Source of the DNA: JBGZFC01 sp964346495
GTDB taxonomy: Bacteria > Bacteroidota > Bacteroidia > Bacteroidales > Dysgonomonadaceae
Reading direction: 5' to 3'
DNA length: 54,795 nt
NCBI GenBank assembly: GCA_964346495.1
Contig: CAYFUW010000003.1
Location: forward strand, 1-54,795
Positions within the stretch are counted from its first letter, which is position 1, and every line of letters starts with the position of its first letter. The notes beneath the pieces are model-generated. The model did not search any database and was not told the DNA's origin. It was given only the letters and a program-made list of their open reading frames with translations. Shown here piece after piece: positions 36,287-43,925 of this stretch. The translations under genes were made by a program, and so were the position numbers.

Positions 36287-36328
36287 AATTACTCATCATC
36301 GGATTACAAACCCAATTGTAAACAGCAA

Positions 36329-37240
36329 ATGAAATCAACCCACCTAAAAAAATTTATCTATCTCTCCGTCGCAACTGCGGTGGCAACAATTCTATTGAAG
36401 TTTTACGCCTATCGTGTAACAAATTCGGTGGGATTGCTGTCGGATGCGTTGGAATCGCTTGTAAATTTGTTTGCTGCAATTTTCGCCTTAATAATGCTGA
36501 ATTTGTCGCAACAACCTGCCGACCGCAAACATGAGTTCGGGCACAGTAAAGCCGAATATTTTTCAAGCGCAATCGAAGGTGCACTAATTCTTGTTGCAGC
36601 ATTTAGCATTATCTATTCCGCCGTTCCAAGAATTATTCATCCTACCGAATTGGAACATGTTGGCACCGGATTGATTTTCTCGCTATTGGCTTCACTGTTG
36701 AACCTTGGCACCGGATTGATTTTGATAAAAAGCGGCAAAAAACACAAATCGCTTATTCTCGAAGCCGACGGAAAGCACTTGATGACAGATGTTTGGACTT
36801 CAGGCGGTGTAATAGTAGGTATATTGCTGGTAAAACTTACCGGATGGCTGATTCTCGACCCAATTATCGCTATTTTGGTGGCATTGAACATTATTTACAC
36901 GGGATACAAACTAATAAGTCGCTCGGCTAGCGGATTGATGGATGCGGCAATTCCCGATGAAGAGTTGCAAAAAATAACCGACTATCTGGACTCGCTGAAA
37001 GAAAAAGAGATAACTTACCATTCGCTTATGACTCGCGAAGCCGGAAGACGAATATTTGTATCGCTACACTTATTGGTTCCGGGAAAATGGACTGTAAAAG
37101 AGGGACACGATTGTGCCGAAATGGTGGAACAAGCTATTATAAACATGTTCGACGAGCCCACTACCATCTGCACACATCTTGAACCTGTTGAAGATCCTGC
37201 ATCGATGTATGATATTGGAATTGATAGAAAAAAGGGTTAG
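36329..37240 (+). CDS. Cation diffusion facilitator metal transporter
   Basis: A 303-residue CDF transporter that exports divalent metals in exchange for protons. About six membrane helices are seen, then a cytoplasmic C-terminal domain (ELQKITDYLDSLKEKEITYHSLMTREAGRRIFVSLHLLVP). Metal-site motifs: GLLSDALESLVNLFAA in TM2 and EADGKHLMTDVWTSGGVIVG in TM5 (HxxxD). In TM2 the usual HxxxD pair reads ExxxN (Glu42, Asn46), so the metal preference may differ from classic zinc exporters. The frame extends upstream into the repeat; the ATG at 36329 is preferred because it gives the normal family N-terminus. Confidence 0.88.
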   Translation: MKSTHLKKFIYLSVATAVATILLKFYAYRVTNSVGLLSDALESLVNLFAAIFALIMLNLSQQPADRKHEFGHSKAEYFSSAIEGALILVAAFSIIYSAVPRIIHPTELEHVGTGLIFSLLASLLNLGTGLILIKSGKKHKSLILEADGKHLMTDVWTSGGVIVGILLVKLTGWLILDPIIAILVALNIIYTGYKLISRSASGLMDAAIPDEELQKITDYLDSLKEKEITYHSLMTREAGRRIFVSLHLLVPGKWTVKEGHDCAEMVEQAIINMFDEPTTICTHLEPVEDPASMYDIGIDRKKG

Positions 37241-37267
37241 TTTGGAGTTCTGAGTCTTGAGTATGTA

Positions 37268-37388
37268 GTGTCATTTTGAACGAAGTGAAAAATCTAACTA
37301 TTTGCGATTTTAGATTTCGGATTTACGATTTATAGTTAGCTGAAAATAAAAAGGTCTTTTGTCTTGACTCTTGTGTCTTATGTCTAAA
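37268..37388. repeat. Dispersed phrase repeats
   Basis: TGTCATTTTGAACGAAGTG (37268 onward, arm of the 3621 element), GATTTTAGATTTCGGATTTACG (37303-37333) and a GTCTTGACTCTTGTGTCTTATG phrase (37353-37388). First third of a 600-bp gap without genes. Confidence 0.55.
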
Positions 37389-37477
37389 AAATGATAGATG
37401 CTTCGCATGATAAACAAGATAGAAACTTCGTTCGAATGACCACTGACCATTGAATTAATCCAAAATAAAAGATTTAT

Positions 37478-37574
37478 TTACCCGAAGGGTAACATTTTCA
37501 TAACCGTATGCAAACGAGGAACGAGTGTAGCTTACGGTAAACTCAACCCCGAAGAAATTCTGCCTGAAAGGCAG
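37478..37574. repeat. Short-hairpin array A
   Basis: TTACCCgaaGGGTAA (37478-37492), ACCGTA...TACGGT (37503-37538) and CTGCCTgaaAGGCAG (37560-37574). Two of the three share a GAA loop. The same set recurs around 39370-39590. Confidence 0.65.
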
Positions 37575-37739
37575 TACAAAAAAAGACAATATAAAATCAC
37601 GTTTTTACATTTAAATACCAATCACACCAAATACAAAAAATCTTTTCCCAAAATAATCTTCTTCGATTTCAGATAATTCACTACTTTTGCATGGAAGTCA
37701 TTCGTTCGCAATTTTTCACAGAACATCTGTTGAAAGAAC

Positions 37740-37785
37740 GCACGGATTACAAATCCGCGCGAGCAAAGTTACAAATCCGCACAAT
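37740..37785. repeat. GGATTACAAATCC element
   Basis: GCACGGATTACAAATCCG continuing CGCGAGC, then a degenerate second copy TTACAAATCCGCACAATC. It lies about 55 bp upstream of the nucleoside permease gene and after its likely -7 box TACTTTTG (37682-37689). Confidence 0.7.
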
Positions 37786-37840
37786 CAAAAATGCGGACAA
37801 AAATAAAAACTACTAACTACAAACTACAAACTAAAAAAAT

Positions 37841-39121
37841 ATGTCAATCAAGTTTCGTCTTATTCTCATGAATTTTCTCCAATTCGCAGTTTGGGGAGCA
37901 TATCTAACATCCATGTCACGATATTTGGGACCCGCAGGAATGGGAGCACATATCGGACTTTTCTATTCCGTACAGGGAATTGTCTCAATTTTTATGCCCG
38001 CGCTGATGGGAATTGTTGCCGACAGGTGGATTCCCGCGCAAAAACTATTGGGAATAAGTCATCTTTTGGCAGCAATGTTTATGCTAACTGTCGGTTGGTA
38101 TGGATTGAGCGCAGGCAGCGAAGTAGCATTTGCACCATTTTTCACACTCTACACGTTGAGTGTTGCGTTTTATATGCCGACACTGGCACTATCTAACTCG
38201 GTGGCATACAGCGTACTCGAAGATGCAGGTTTGGACACGGTGAAAGCATTTCCGCCTATCAGAATATTCGGAACGATAGGATTTATCTGCACCATGTGGC
38301 TGGTAGATATTTTGGGTTATCAAACCACTTCCATGCAGTTTATGGTAAGTGGAATAATCGGGTTGGCATTAGGGCTTTACGCTTTCACACTTCCCAACTG
38401 CCCTGTTAATACCGATAAATCAGATAAAACATTGTCACAAGCATTAGGATTGAATGCGTTTAAACTGTTTAAACAACGGAAAATGGCACTCTTTTTTATC
38501 TTTTCCATGTTGCTGGGGGTTTCATTGCAGATTACCAACGGCTTCGCCAATCCCTTTATCGCATCTTTTGAAGCAGTTGCCGAATATGCCAACACGTTTG
38601 GCGTAAAACACTCAAATATACTTATTTCGCTTTCGCAAATATCCGAAACATTGTGTATTTTGCTTATACCATTCTTTCTGCGCCGTTACGGTATTAAAAT
38701 AGTTATGCTCATCGCCATGTTTGCCTGGGTGTTGCGTTTCGGATTTTTCGGATTGGGCAATCCCGGAAGTGGCGTGTGGTTACTGATATTGTCGATGTTG
38801 GTATATGGTGTAGCGTTCGATTTCTTCAACGTATCGGGTTCGCTTTTTGTGGATAAAGAGACACCGCACTCCATCCGTGCAAGTGCGCAAGGTATGTTTA
38901 TGCTTATGACAAACGGAATTGGTGCCACATTGGGAACATTGGGAGCACAATGGGTGGTAAATCAATATTGCAGCTGGCAAAATGTAAGTGTGGGCGAAAC
39001 AACAAAATCGCTATTAATAGGCGATTGGCAAACCGTATGGTTTATTTTTGCCGCTTACTCGCTTGTTGTGATGATTCTTTTTGCCATTTTCTTTAAATAT
39101 AAACACAAACCGCAAGTGTAA
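37841..39121 (+). CDS. Nucleoside permease, MFS superfamily
   Basis: A 426-residue transporter with about twelve hydrophobic helices in the nucleoside:H+ symporter (NupG/XapB) branch. Markers: the N-terminal FRLILMNFLQFAVWGAYLTSMSRYL, GIVADRWIPAQKLLGISHLLAA (the loop 2-3 motif), VKAFPPIRIFGTIGFICTMW and the C-half FFLRRYGIKIVMLIAMFAWVLRFGFFGLG, then FVDKETPHSIRASAQGMFMLMTNGIGA. It imports nucleosides across the inner membrane. No salvage gene is adjacent. It is flanked on both sides by the most repeat-dense gaps of the window. Confidence 0.9.
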   Translation: MSIKFRLILMNFLQFAVWGAYLTSMSRYLGPAGMGAHIGLFYSVQGIVSIFMPALMGIVADRWIPAQKLLGISHLLAAMFMLTVGWYGLSAGSEVAFAPFFTLYTLSVAFYMPTLALSNSVAYSVLEDAGLDTVKAFPPIRIFGTIGFICTMWLVDILGYQTTSMQFMVSGIIGLALGLYAFTLPNCPVNTDKSDKTLSQALGLNAFKLFKQRKMALFFIFSMLLGVSLQITNGFANPFIASFEAVAEYANTFGVKHSNILISLSQISETLCILLIPFFLRRYGIKIVMLIAMFAWVLRFGFFGLGNPGSGVWLLILSMLVYGVAFDFFNVSGSLFVDKETPHSIRASAQGMFMLMTNGIGATLGTLGAQWVVNQYCSWQNVSVGETTKSLLIGDWQTVWFIFAAYSLVVMILFAIFFKYKHKPQV

Positions 39122-39129
39122 TCTTTTAT

Positions 39130-39235
39130 CGCTTGCGCACTATTATTATAAAGAGTGTGTGTCGAAGTGTAATAGCGCACGGATTGCAAATCCGCGCGAG
39201 CATAAGCTAACTCAAAGTTAAAAGCTACTTGGTAA
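39130..39235. repeat. Three repeat families in a row
   Basis: 39130-39167 is a degenerate copy of the GTGTGTGTCGAA family. 39175-39201 carries GCACGGATTGCAAATCCGCG and CGAGC. 39204-39235 is an AAGCTAACTCAAAGTTAAAAGCTACTTGG relative of the AGTAGC family, also sharing the GGTAAAA that follows the copy at 42841. Confidence 0.7.
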
Positions 39236-39294
39236 AACAATTCGCAGAATCGCCATTAGGCAATTACAAAAAACATAAATATATATATTTATAT

Positions 39295-39613
39295 ATTGCT
39301 GTCCGATAAACATTTTCATATTACTCTGAAATGATTTATTGTAAATGATTTCAGTAATTATTTGAGATAAATGGCTTGGAAAGCCAAACTTTCATAACCG
39401 TATGCAAGCATAGCGCAGCTTACGGCATAAATAAACACCCATAATTTCAACCCGAAGTGGTTGGACTTATATAAAGTCATAAAATCCTGCCTTTCAGGCA
39501 GTATTGTTCCATTGCTTTAACACCGCAAGCTACTCCCGATTAACATCGGGATTGCATGCGGTTATGAAAATCTCGCCTATTCAGGCGACAATCTGTTTTA
39601 ATCGGACAGCAAT
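39295..39613. repeat. Composite inverted-repeat element, about 320 bp
   Basis: Outer arms ATTGCTGTCCGATAAACA (39295-39312) and TGTTTTAATCGGACAGCAAT (39594-39613). Inside are TGGCTTggaAAGCCA (39372-39386), ACCGTATGC...GCTTACGG (39397-39425), CTGCCTttcAGGCAG (39487-39501), TCCCGAttaacaTCGGGA (near 39535-39552) and TCGCCTattcAGGCGA (39573-39588). TTTCATAACCGTATGC on the left is answered by GCATGCGGTTATGAAA on the right. No coding frame of note. Confidence 0.7.
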
Positions 39614-39630
39614 AATATTTATACTGTTTC

Positions 39631-39771
39631 GGTGCTCTGCACCTCTAAATGTTGGGAATTTCAAGATTTCTACAAAGGTATTGGTGCTCTGCACCTTTAA
39701 TTTATTGCTACAGAGTAGCAAAATATTTGTAGTTATTGTTTATTTTTGTACGTATTGAGGTACAGCGTACC
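39631..39771. repeat. Short-hairpin array B
   Basis: GGTGCtctGCACC (39631-39643 and 39683-39695), TTGCTACagaGTAGCAA (39705-39721) and GGTACagcGTACC (39759-39771): four perfect stems of 5-7 bp, all with 3-nt loops, joined by TTTCTACAAA / TTTGTAG linkers. I recall similar clusters in other Bacteroidota genomes. Confidence 0.7.
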
Positions 39772-39835
39772 GATATATATAAATGATAACTATTTAAATA
39801 TTAAATAAAAAAGACGCATTACATAAAATAGATAA

Positions 39836-39891
39836 CACAGATTACAAATCTGCGCGAGCAGTAACGCACGGATTGCAAATCCGCACAAGCG
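39836..39891. repeat. Two GGATTRCAAATCC elements
   Basis: CACAGATTACAAATCTGCG with CGAGC, where both arms carry the compensating change (AGATT/AATCT), and CGCACGGATTGCAAATCCG with CACAAGCG. The paired change shows that the stem itself is kept. Confidence 0.75.
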
Positions 39892-39927
39892 AATGTAATC
39901 AGGAACAACATAATCAACAATAACACT

Positions 39928-40845
39928 ATGAACAAAATCAAAATTTTCATTATCTCCATTTTCTTTTTCATTCCGCTACTATTATCGGCGGAAATTGAGA
40001 AAAGCACACACATTTATGCCGTAAAAGACAGAGAAGAGCTCAAAATGGATATCTACTCATCCGATTCGTTTTTTAGCACTAAACAACCATGTCTGATTTT
40101 TATTTTCGGCGGAGGATTTAAAGAAGGCAACCGCGATGCAAAAGATTACGTCACCTATTTTGAATATTTTGCCGAAAGAGGTTTTAAAGTGGCATCAATC
40201 GACTACCGATTGGGAATGAAAGACCAAAAAGTTCCCGGTGTTTTCAACCACAAGCCACTGCGAAATGCTATCGCCCTGGCTGTAGAAGATTTATATTCTG
40301 CTACAGATTATCTGTTGAAAAATTCCGATAAGTTGAATATTGATACTGACAAAATTATAATCAGCGGTTCGAGTGCGGGTGCACTTACCGTATTACAAGC
40401 CGATTACGAAAAACGCAATCAAAAAGAGTCGGCAAGTCTGCTTCCGCAATCGTTTCAATACGCGGGTGTAATCTCTTTTGCCGGAGCTATTTTCAGCAAT
40501 GAGGGCACTCCATCTTACAAAATAAAACCTGCTCCCACCCTATTTTTCCACGGTAGCGGCGACAATCTGGTCCCTTATAAACAAATTCGACTTTTCTCGC
40601 TGGGAATGTTCGGTTCCAAATCGCTGGCAAAGCAGTTTAGAAAACAGGGCTATCCTTATATTTTCTACTCTATGGAAGATATTGGTCACGAAGTTGCCAT
40701 CTATCCAATGAAAGAATACTTATCTGAAATTGAACACTTTATACAAGAACTGGTGCTCAACAAAAAACAGTGGATGGTCGATATCAATCTGAAAGATAAG
40801 CTTAGGAAACCGGAATTAAAAATGAATCCGAGAGATTATTATTAA
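39928..40845 (+). CDS. Exported alpha/beta-hydrolase (carboxylesterase-like)
   Basis: A 305-residue hydrolase with an N-terminal signal sequence (MNKIKIFIISIFFFIPLLLSAE). The oxyanion-hole motif is FIFGGGFKEG (GGGF 61-64), the nucleophile elbow GSSAG (Ser149), the acid probably Asp212 in FHGSGDNLVP, and the histidine His254 in EDIGHEVAIYP. This is the BD-FAE/esterase-lipase layout. Natural substrate unknown; carbohydrate ester or short-chain ester cleavage in the periplasm is plausible. It ends in a 40-residue basic extension (WMVDINLKDKLRKPELKMN) beyond the fold. lipA follows after 77 bp with its own -7 box. Confidence 0.8.
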   Translation: MNKIKIFIISIFFFIPLLLSAEIEKSTHIYAVKDREELKMDIYSSDSFFSTKQPCLIFIFGGGFKEGNRDAKDYVTYFEYFAERGFKVASIDYRLGMKDQKVPGVFNHKPLRNAIALAVEDLYSATDYLLKNSDKLNIDTDKIIISGSSAGALTVLQADYEKRNQKESASLLPQSFQYAGVISFAGAIFSNEGTPSYKIKPAPTLFFHGSGDNLVPYKQIRLFSLGMFGSKSLAKQFRKQGYPYIFYSMEDIGHEVAIYPMKEYLSEIEHFIQELVLNKKQWMVDINLKDKLRKPELKMNPRDYY

Positions 40846-40879
40846 GCAGATACAATTAGGCTCTTTTTAAGAAAATATG

Positions 40880-40887
40880 TACATTTG
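40880..40887 (+). promoter_or_regulatory. -7 element for lipA-lipB
   Basis: TACATTTG, 35 bp before the lipA ATG; no clear -33. Confidence 0.45.
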
Positions 40888-40922
40888 TACTTGTTTTAAT
40901 AGAAACCCGGTAAATACAGATT

Positions 40923-41768
40923 ATGAGTACTAAAAGAAAACCCGAATGGCTGAAAATTGCCCTTCCAAAAGGGAAAGAATATCTAGATTTAAAAGAACTT
41001 GTTGAAAGAAAAAAACTGCACACAATATGCGTTAGTGGTAAATGTCCCAATCTGGCGGAATGCTGGGGACGAGGAACAGCCACATTTATGATTTTAGGCG
41101 ATATCTGCACACGCTCGTGTAAATTTTGCGCTACTCAAACAGGAAAACCATTGCCTGTTGATTGGGATGAACCCGAAAGACTGGCGGAAACTATCGCCGG
41201 AATGAACCTGAAACACTGCGTGATAACAAGTGTCGATAGAGACGACCTGGAAGATGGCGGAGCCGAATTCTGGGCAAAAACGGTACGAGCTATAAAAGAA
41301 AAATCACCAAATATTACAATAGAGACTCTGGTTCCCGATTTCGATGCAAACCCTGACTTCATCAACAAAGTGATTGAAGCTCAGCCTGAAATAATTTCGC
41401 ACAATATGGAAACCGTAAGGCGATTGACTCCGCAAATTCGCAGCCGTGCAAAATACGATGTAAGTTTAAAAACCATCGAAATAATTGCACAAAGCAAAAC
41501 TGTTAAAGCCAAATCGGGAATCATGGTTGGATTGGGTGAAACCGAAGAGGAGGTTTTTCAAACGATGGACGACTTACTTTCTGTTGGCTGTAAAGTGTTT
41601 ACAATAGGACAATATTTGCAACCCACTAAAAACAATTGGCCCATTTATGAATATGTAACTCCCGAACAATTCGACAGATACAGAGAAGTGGGGTTGAAAA
41701 AAGGTTTCGATTTTGTAGAGAGCGGTCCGTTGGTGCGTTCGTCTTACAGAGCTGAAAAACATGTCTAA
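40923..41768 (+). CDS. lipA: Lipoyl synthase
   Basis: Radical SAM enzyme that inserts two sulfurs into protein-bound octanoate. It has both required cluster motifs: the auxiliary cluster cysteines in CVSGKCPNLAECWG (Cys36, 41, 47) and the radical SAM motif CTRSCKFC (Cys62, 66, 69). The C-terminal RSSYRAEKH carries the serine (position 273/274) that ligates the auxiliary cluster. Length 281 is normal. lipB follows 30 bp later, so this is a compact lipoate-synthesis operon serving 2-oxoacid dehydrogenases or the glycine cleavage system. Confidence 0.97.
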   Translation: MSTKRKPEWLKIALPKGKEYLDLKELVERKKLHTICVSGKCPNLAECWGRGTATFMILGDICTRSCKFCATQTGKPLPVDWDEPERLAETIAGMNLKHCVITSVDRDDLEDGGAEFWAKTVRAIKEKSPNITIETLVPDFDANPDFINKVIEAQPEIISHNMETVRRLTPQIRSRAKYDVSLKTIEIIAQSKTVKAKSGIMVGLGETEEEVFQTMDDLLSVGCKVFTIGQYLQPTKNNWPIYEYVTPEQFDRYREVGLKKGFDFVESGPLVRSSYRAEKHV

Positions 41769-41798
41769 AAGAGTTGAAAGCATAAAGTTGAAACAAAT

Positions 41799-42485
41799 AT
41801 GAGTAAAAAGGTTGCTTTTCAGAATCTTGGTCGTATTCGGTACAAAAAAGCGTGGGATTTGCAAGAAGAGCTGTTTCAATCGGTTTTGGATGCAAAAATC
41901 AACAATACAGCACCCAAACATCAGCATCTGCTGTTTTGTGAACACGAACATGTTTATACATTAGGAAAAAGTGGCGATAAGCACAACCTGCTTATCACGG
42001 AAAGCGTTTGTAAAAACAAAAATATCGATTTTTTTCCTATCGACAGAGGAGGCGATATCACGTATCACGGTCCCGGTCAGCTGGTAGCATATCCAATTAT
42101 CGATTTGGAAGATTTCGGTCTGGGCATAAAAGCATATATAAATAAATTGGAAGATGTGGTTATTCAAGTGCTGCAACATTATGATATTATTGCCGAAAAA
42201 GACCCGAAAGCAATGGGCGTTTGGATAGATGCCGAACATCCCGCCAAAGCCCGGAAAATATGCGCGATAGGTGTTCGGGCAAGTCGTTTTGTTACCATGC
42301 ATGGCTTTGCCCTAAATGTAAATACCGATTTAAATTATTTCAACTACATCAATCCATGCGGGTTTACCGATCGTGGTGTTACATCAATTCAAAAAGAGTT
42401 GGGGCACAAAGTTGATTTTCAGGAAGTTTCAAAAATAACAAAACAGGCTTTTGCGGATATCTTCGGGATGGAATTGGTTGGGTAA
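41799..42485 (+). CDS. lipB: Octanoyl-ACP:protein octanoyltransferase
   Basis: Transfers octanoate from acyl carrier protein to lipoyl domains, supplying the substrate of LipA. A 228-residue protein with the family signature RGGDITYHGPGQLVAYPI (83-100), the catalytic lysine in ARKICAIGVR (Lys153) and the catalytic cysteine in NPCGFTDRGVTSI (Cys187). The residues and length are as in active LipB. It is the second gene of the lipA-lipB operon and is followed by a repeat-filled gap. Confidence 0.96.
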   Translation: MSKKVAFQNLGRIRYKKAWDLQEELFQSVLDAKINNTAPKHQHLLFCEHEHVYTLGKSGDKHNLLITESVCKNKNIDFFPIDRGGDITYHGPGQLVAYPIIDLEDFGLGIKAYINKLEDVVIQVLQHYDIIAEKDPKAMGVWIDAEHPAKARKICAIGVRASRFVTMHGFALNVNTDLNYFNYINPCGFTDRGVTSIQKELGHKVDFQEVSKITKQAFADIFGMELVG

Positions 42486-42579
42486 CTCGTGCACTTTTGC
42501 ATGTGTGTCGAAAACTGATAGTGCACGGATTACAAATACGTGCGAACAAAAATATTACGTCTGAGGGATTTGCAATCCC
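42486..42579. repeat. Three repeat elements after lipB
   Basis: 42486-42515: CTCGTGCACTTTTGCATGTG followed by TGTCGAAAACTGATA (GTGTGTCGAA family). 42521-42547: GTGCACGGATTACAAATACG followed by TGCGAAC. 42565-42579: GGGATTTGCAATCCC, followed by CGACTTTTTAAG, so it might also terminate transcription. Confidence 0.7.
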
Positions 42580-42644
42580 GACTTTTTAAGTATATTAATG
42601 TGAATTCGATATAATAATTTGCATATTTGACTGATAAATAAGCC

Positions 42645-42794
42645 AATAAGGTTAAGGTGGTTTTGCATTCTAATTCTACTAAGGTTTTTGGTGTTAAAAT
42701 AAGGTTTAAAAATAATTATAAAAAAACCTTATTTAGTTCAATAATACCTTAGTAGCAATAACAGCCACATACAGCAATACCTTATTACCTTATT
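42645..42794. repeat. Multi-arm AAGGT / ACCTT hairpin element
   Basis: Nested arms from outside in: AATAAGGTTAAGGT (42645-42658) with ACCTTATTACCTTATT (42779-42794); CTACTAAGGT (42676-42685) with ACCTTAGTAG (42746-42755), perfect; AAATAAGGTTT (42697-42707) with AAACCTTATTT (42724-42734), perfect. The unit AAGGT occurs five times on one side and its complement on the other. No gene inside. Confidence 0.7.
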
Positions 42795-42840
42795 TTCCGA
42801 TTGTTACATTTTTGTCTTACATCGAACTCACGTTATATTA

Positions 42841-42931
42841 AGTAGCAGCTAACTCAAAGTTAGCAGCTACTTGGTAAAAATATTAATTGAATAATTTACT
42901 TGTGGTGCACGGATTACAAATACGCGCGAGC
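42841..42931. repeat. AGTAGC hairpin and GGATTACAAAT element
   Basis: 42841-42872: AGTAGCAGCTAACT / AGTTAGCAGCTACT with a 3-nt loop region. 42905-42931: GTGCACGGATTACAAATACG with CGCGAGC. The latter ends 16 bp before the next gene. Confidence 0.7.
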
Positions 42932-42947
42932 AAAAATATAAAACCAA

Positions 42948-43829
42948 ATGAAAAAGAAAATAACCATAATATCTGCACTGTTTCTGTTATTGCTACTCTA
43001 TATCTTTTTTATGATTTCACCAATCTATTACACAAAAGACAGGTCGGGAAACATTGGAAACTTTACTCTTACCGCTCACCGTGGTGCAGCCGGACTTGCT
43101 CCCGAAAACACGATAAGTGCCGTACGGGCAGGATTAAAATATGGCGCTGACAGAATCGAAATAGATGTGCACCAATCATCGGACGACTCATTAATAGTGA
43201 TACATGACAACACATTAGACAGAACAACAAACGGTTCAGGTAAAATAAAAGATTTCACTTACTCCGAACTGATGAAATATAGTGCAGGGATAAAATATTC
43301 AGAAGAGTACGCTAACGAAAAAATCCCAACCCTCGATGAAGTGATAAAAGAGATTAATGGCGATGCAATCTTGCTTATCGAAGTGAAACATGGCGGCGAT
43401 ATTTACCCAAATATTGAAAAAAACATTGTTAAAGCAATAGAGCGAAACAGTGCACAACAATGGTGTATTATTCAATCTTTTAACCTCGATATTTTGAAAA
43501 CAATAAATCAAATCAATCCCGATATAACTATTCATAAACTAAATATCGCGAAACTACCTTTTCTAAATATCTGGATTAGCAAATCTGTTGAGTTTGAAAA
43601 CATTCTGAAATACGATTTTATTGACGAAGTCAGCATAGCCTATCCATTTGCTAATAAAAGTGTTATCAGAAAAGTTCATGCTGCCGACAAAAAAATAAAT
43701 GTATGGACAATTAACGATAAAAAAAGAATCGGGCAATTAATAAATCTGGGTATTGACGGAGTTATTACAGATTATCCAAACTATTTTGGTGAGATGAAGA
43801 AAGAGGGACTTTGCACATATTTCAAATAG
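42948..43829 (+). CDS. Glycerophosphodiester phosphodiesterase
   Basis: A 293-residue GDPD-family hydrolase that releases glycerol 3-phosphate from glycerophosphodiesters. The N-terminal hydrophobic helix IISALFLLLLLYIFFMIS makes it membrane-anchored or exported. Active-site motifs: LTAHRGAAGLAPENTISAV (catalytic His and the PENT glutamate), DRIEIDVHQSSDDSLIVIHDNTLDRTTNGSG (metal-binding ExD and the second His of HD). The barrel end is NVWTINDKKRIGQLINLGIDGVITDYP. All canonical residues are visible. The restriction-modification locus begins about 100 bp downstream. Confidence 0.9.
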   Translation: MKKKITIISALFLLLLLYIFFMISPIYYTKDRSGNIGNFTLTAHRGAAGLAPENTISAVRAGLKYGADRIEIDVHQSSDDSLIVIHDNTLDRTTNGSGKIKDFTYSELMKYSAGIKYSEEYANEKIPTLDEVIKEINGDAILLIEVKHGGDIYPNIEKNIVKAIERNSAQQWCIIQSFNLDILKTINQINPDITIHKLNIAKLPFLNIWISKSVEFENILKYDFIDEVSIAYPFANKSVIRKVHAADKKINVWTINDKKRIGQLINLGIDGVITDYPNYFGEMKKEGLCTYFK

Positions 43830-43868
43830 GTAAATTTAAACACCTAACTAATAACCTGCTTTATTGTT

Positions 43869-43884
43869 TAATTTTGTATTTTTG
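43869..43884 (+). promoter_or_regulatory. Tandem -7 elements before the restriction-modification operon
   Basis: TAATTTTG and TATTTTTG are back to back, 42-57 bp before the GTG start. Neither has a clear -33 partner. Confidence 0.4.
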
Positions 43885-43925
43885 TTTTGTAAAAAAACAT
43901 TCAAAATTTCATTATATATTAAGAA

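Noticed and set aside
39295..39771. CRISPR-like array
   Set aside because: The repeated units are different palindromes with varied text and irregular spacing, not one direct repeat with unique spacers, and no cas genes are present.
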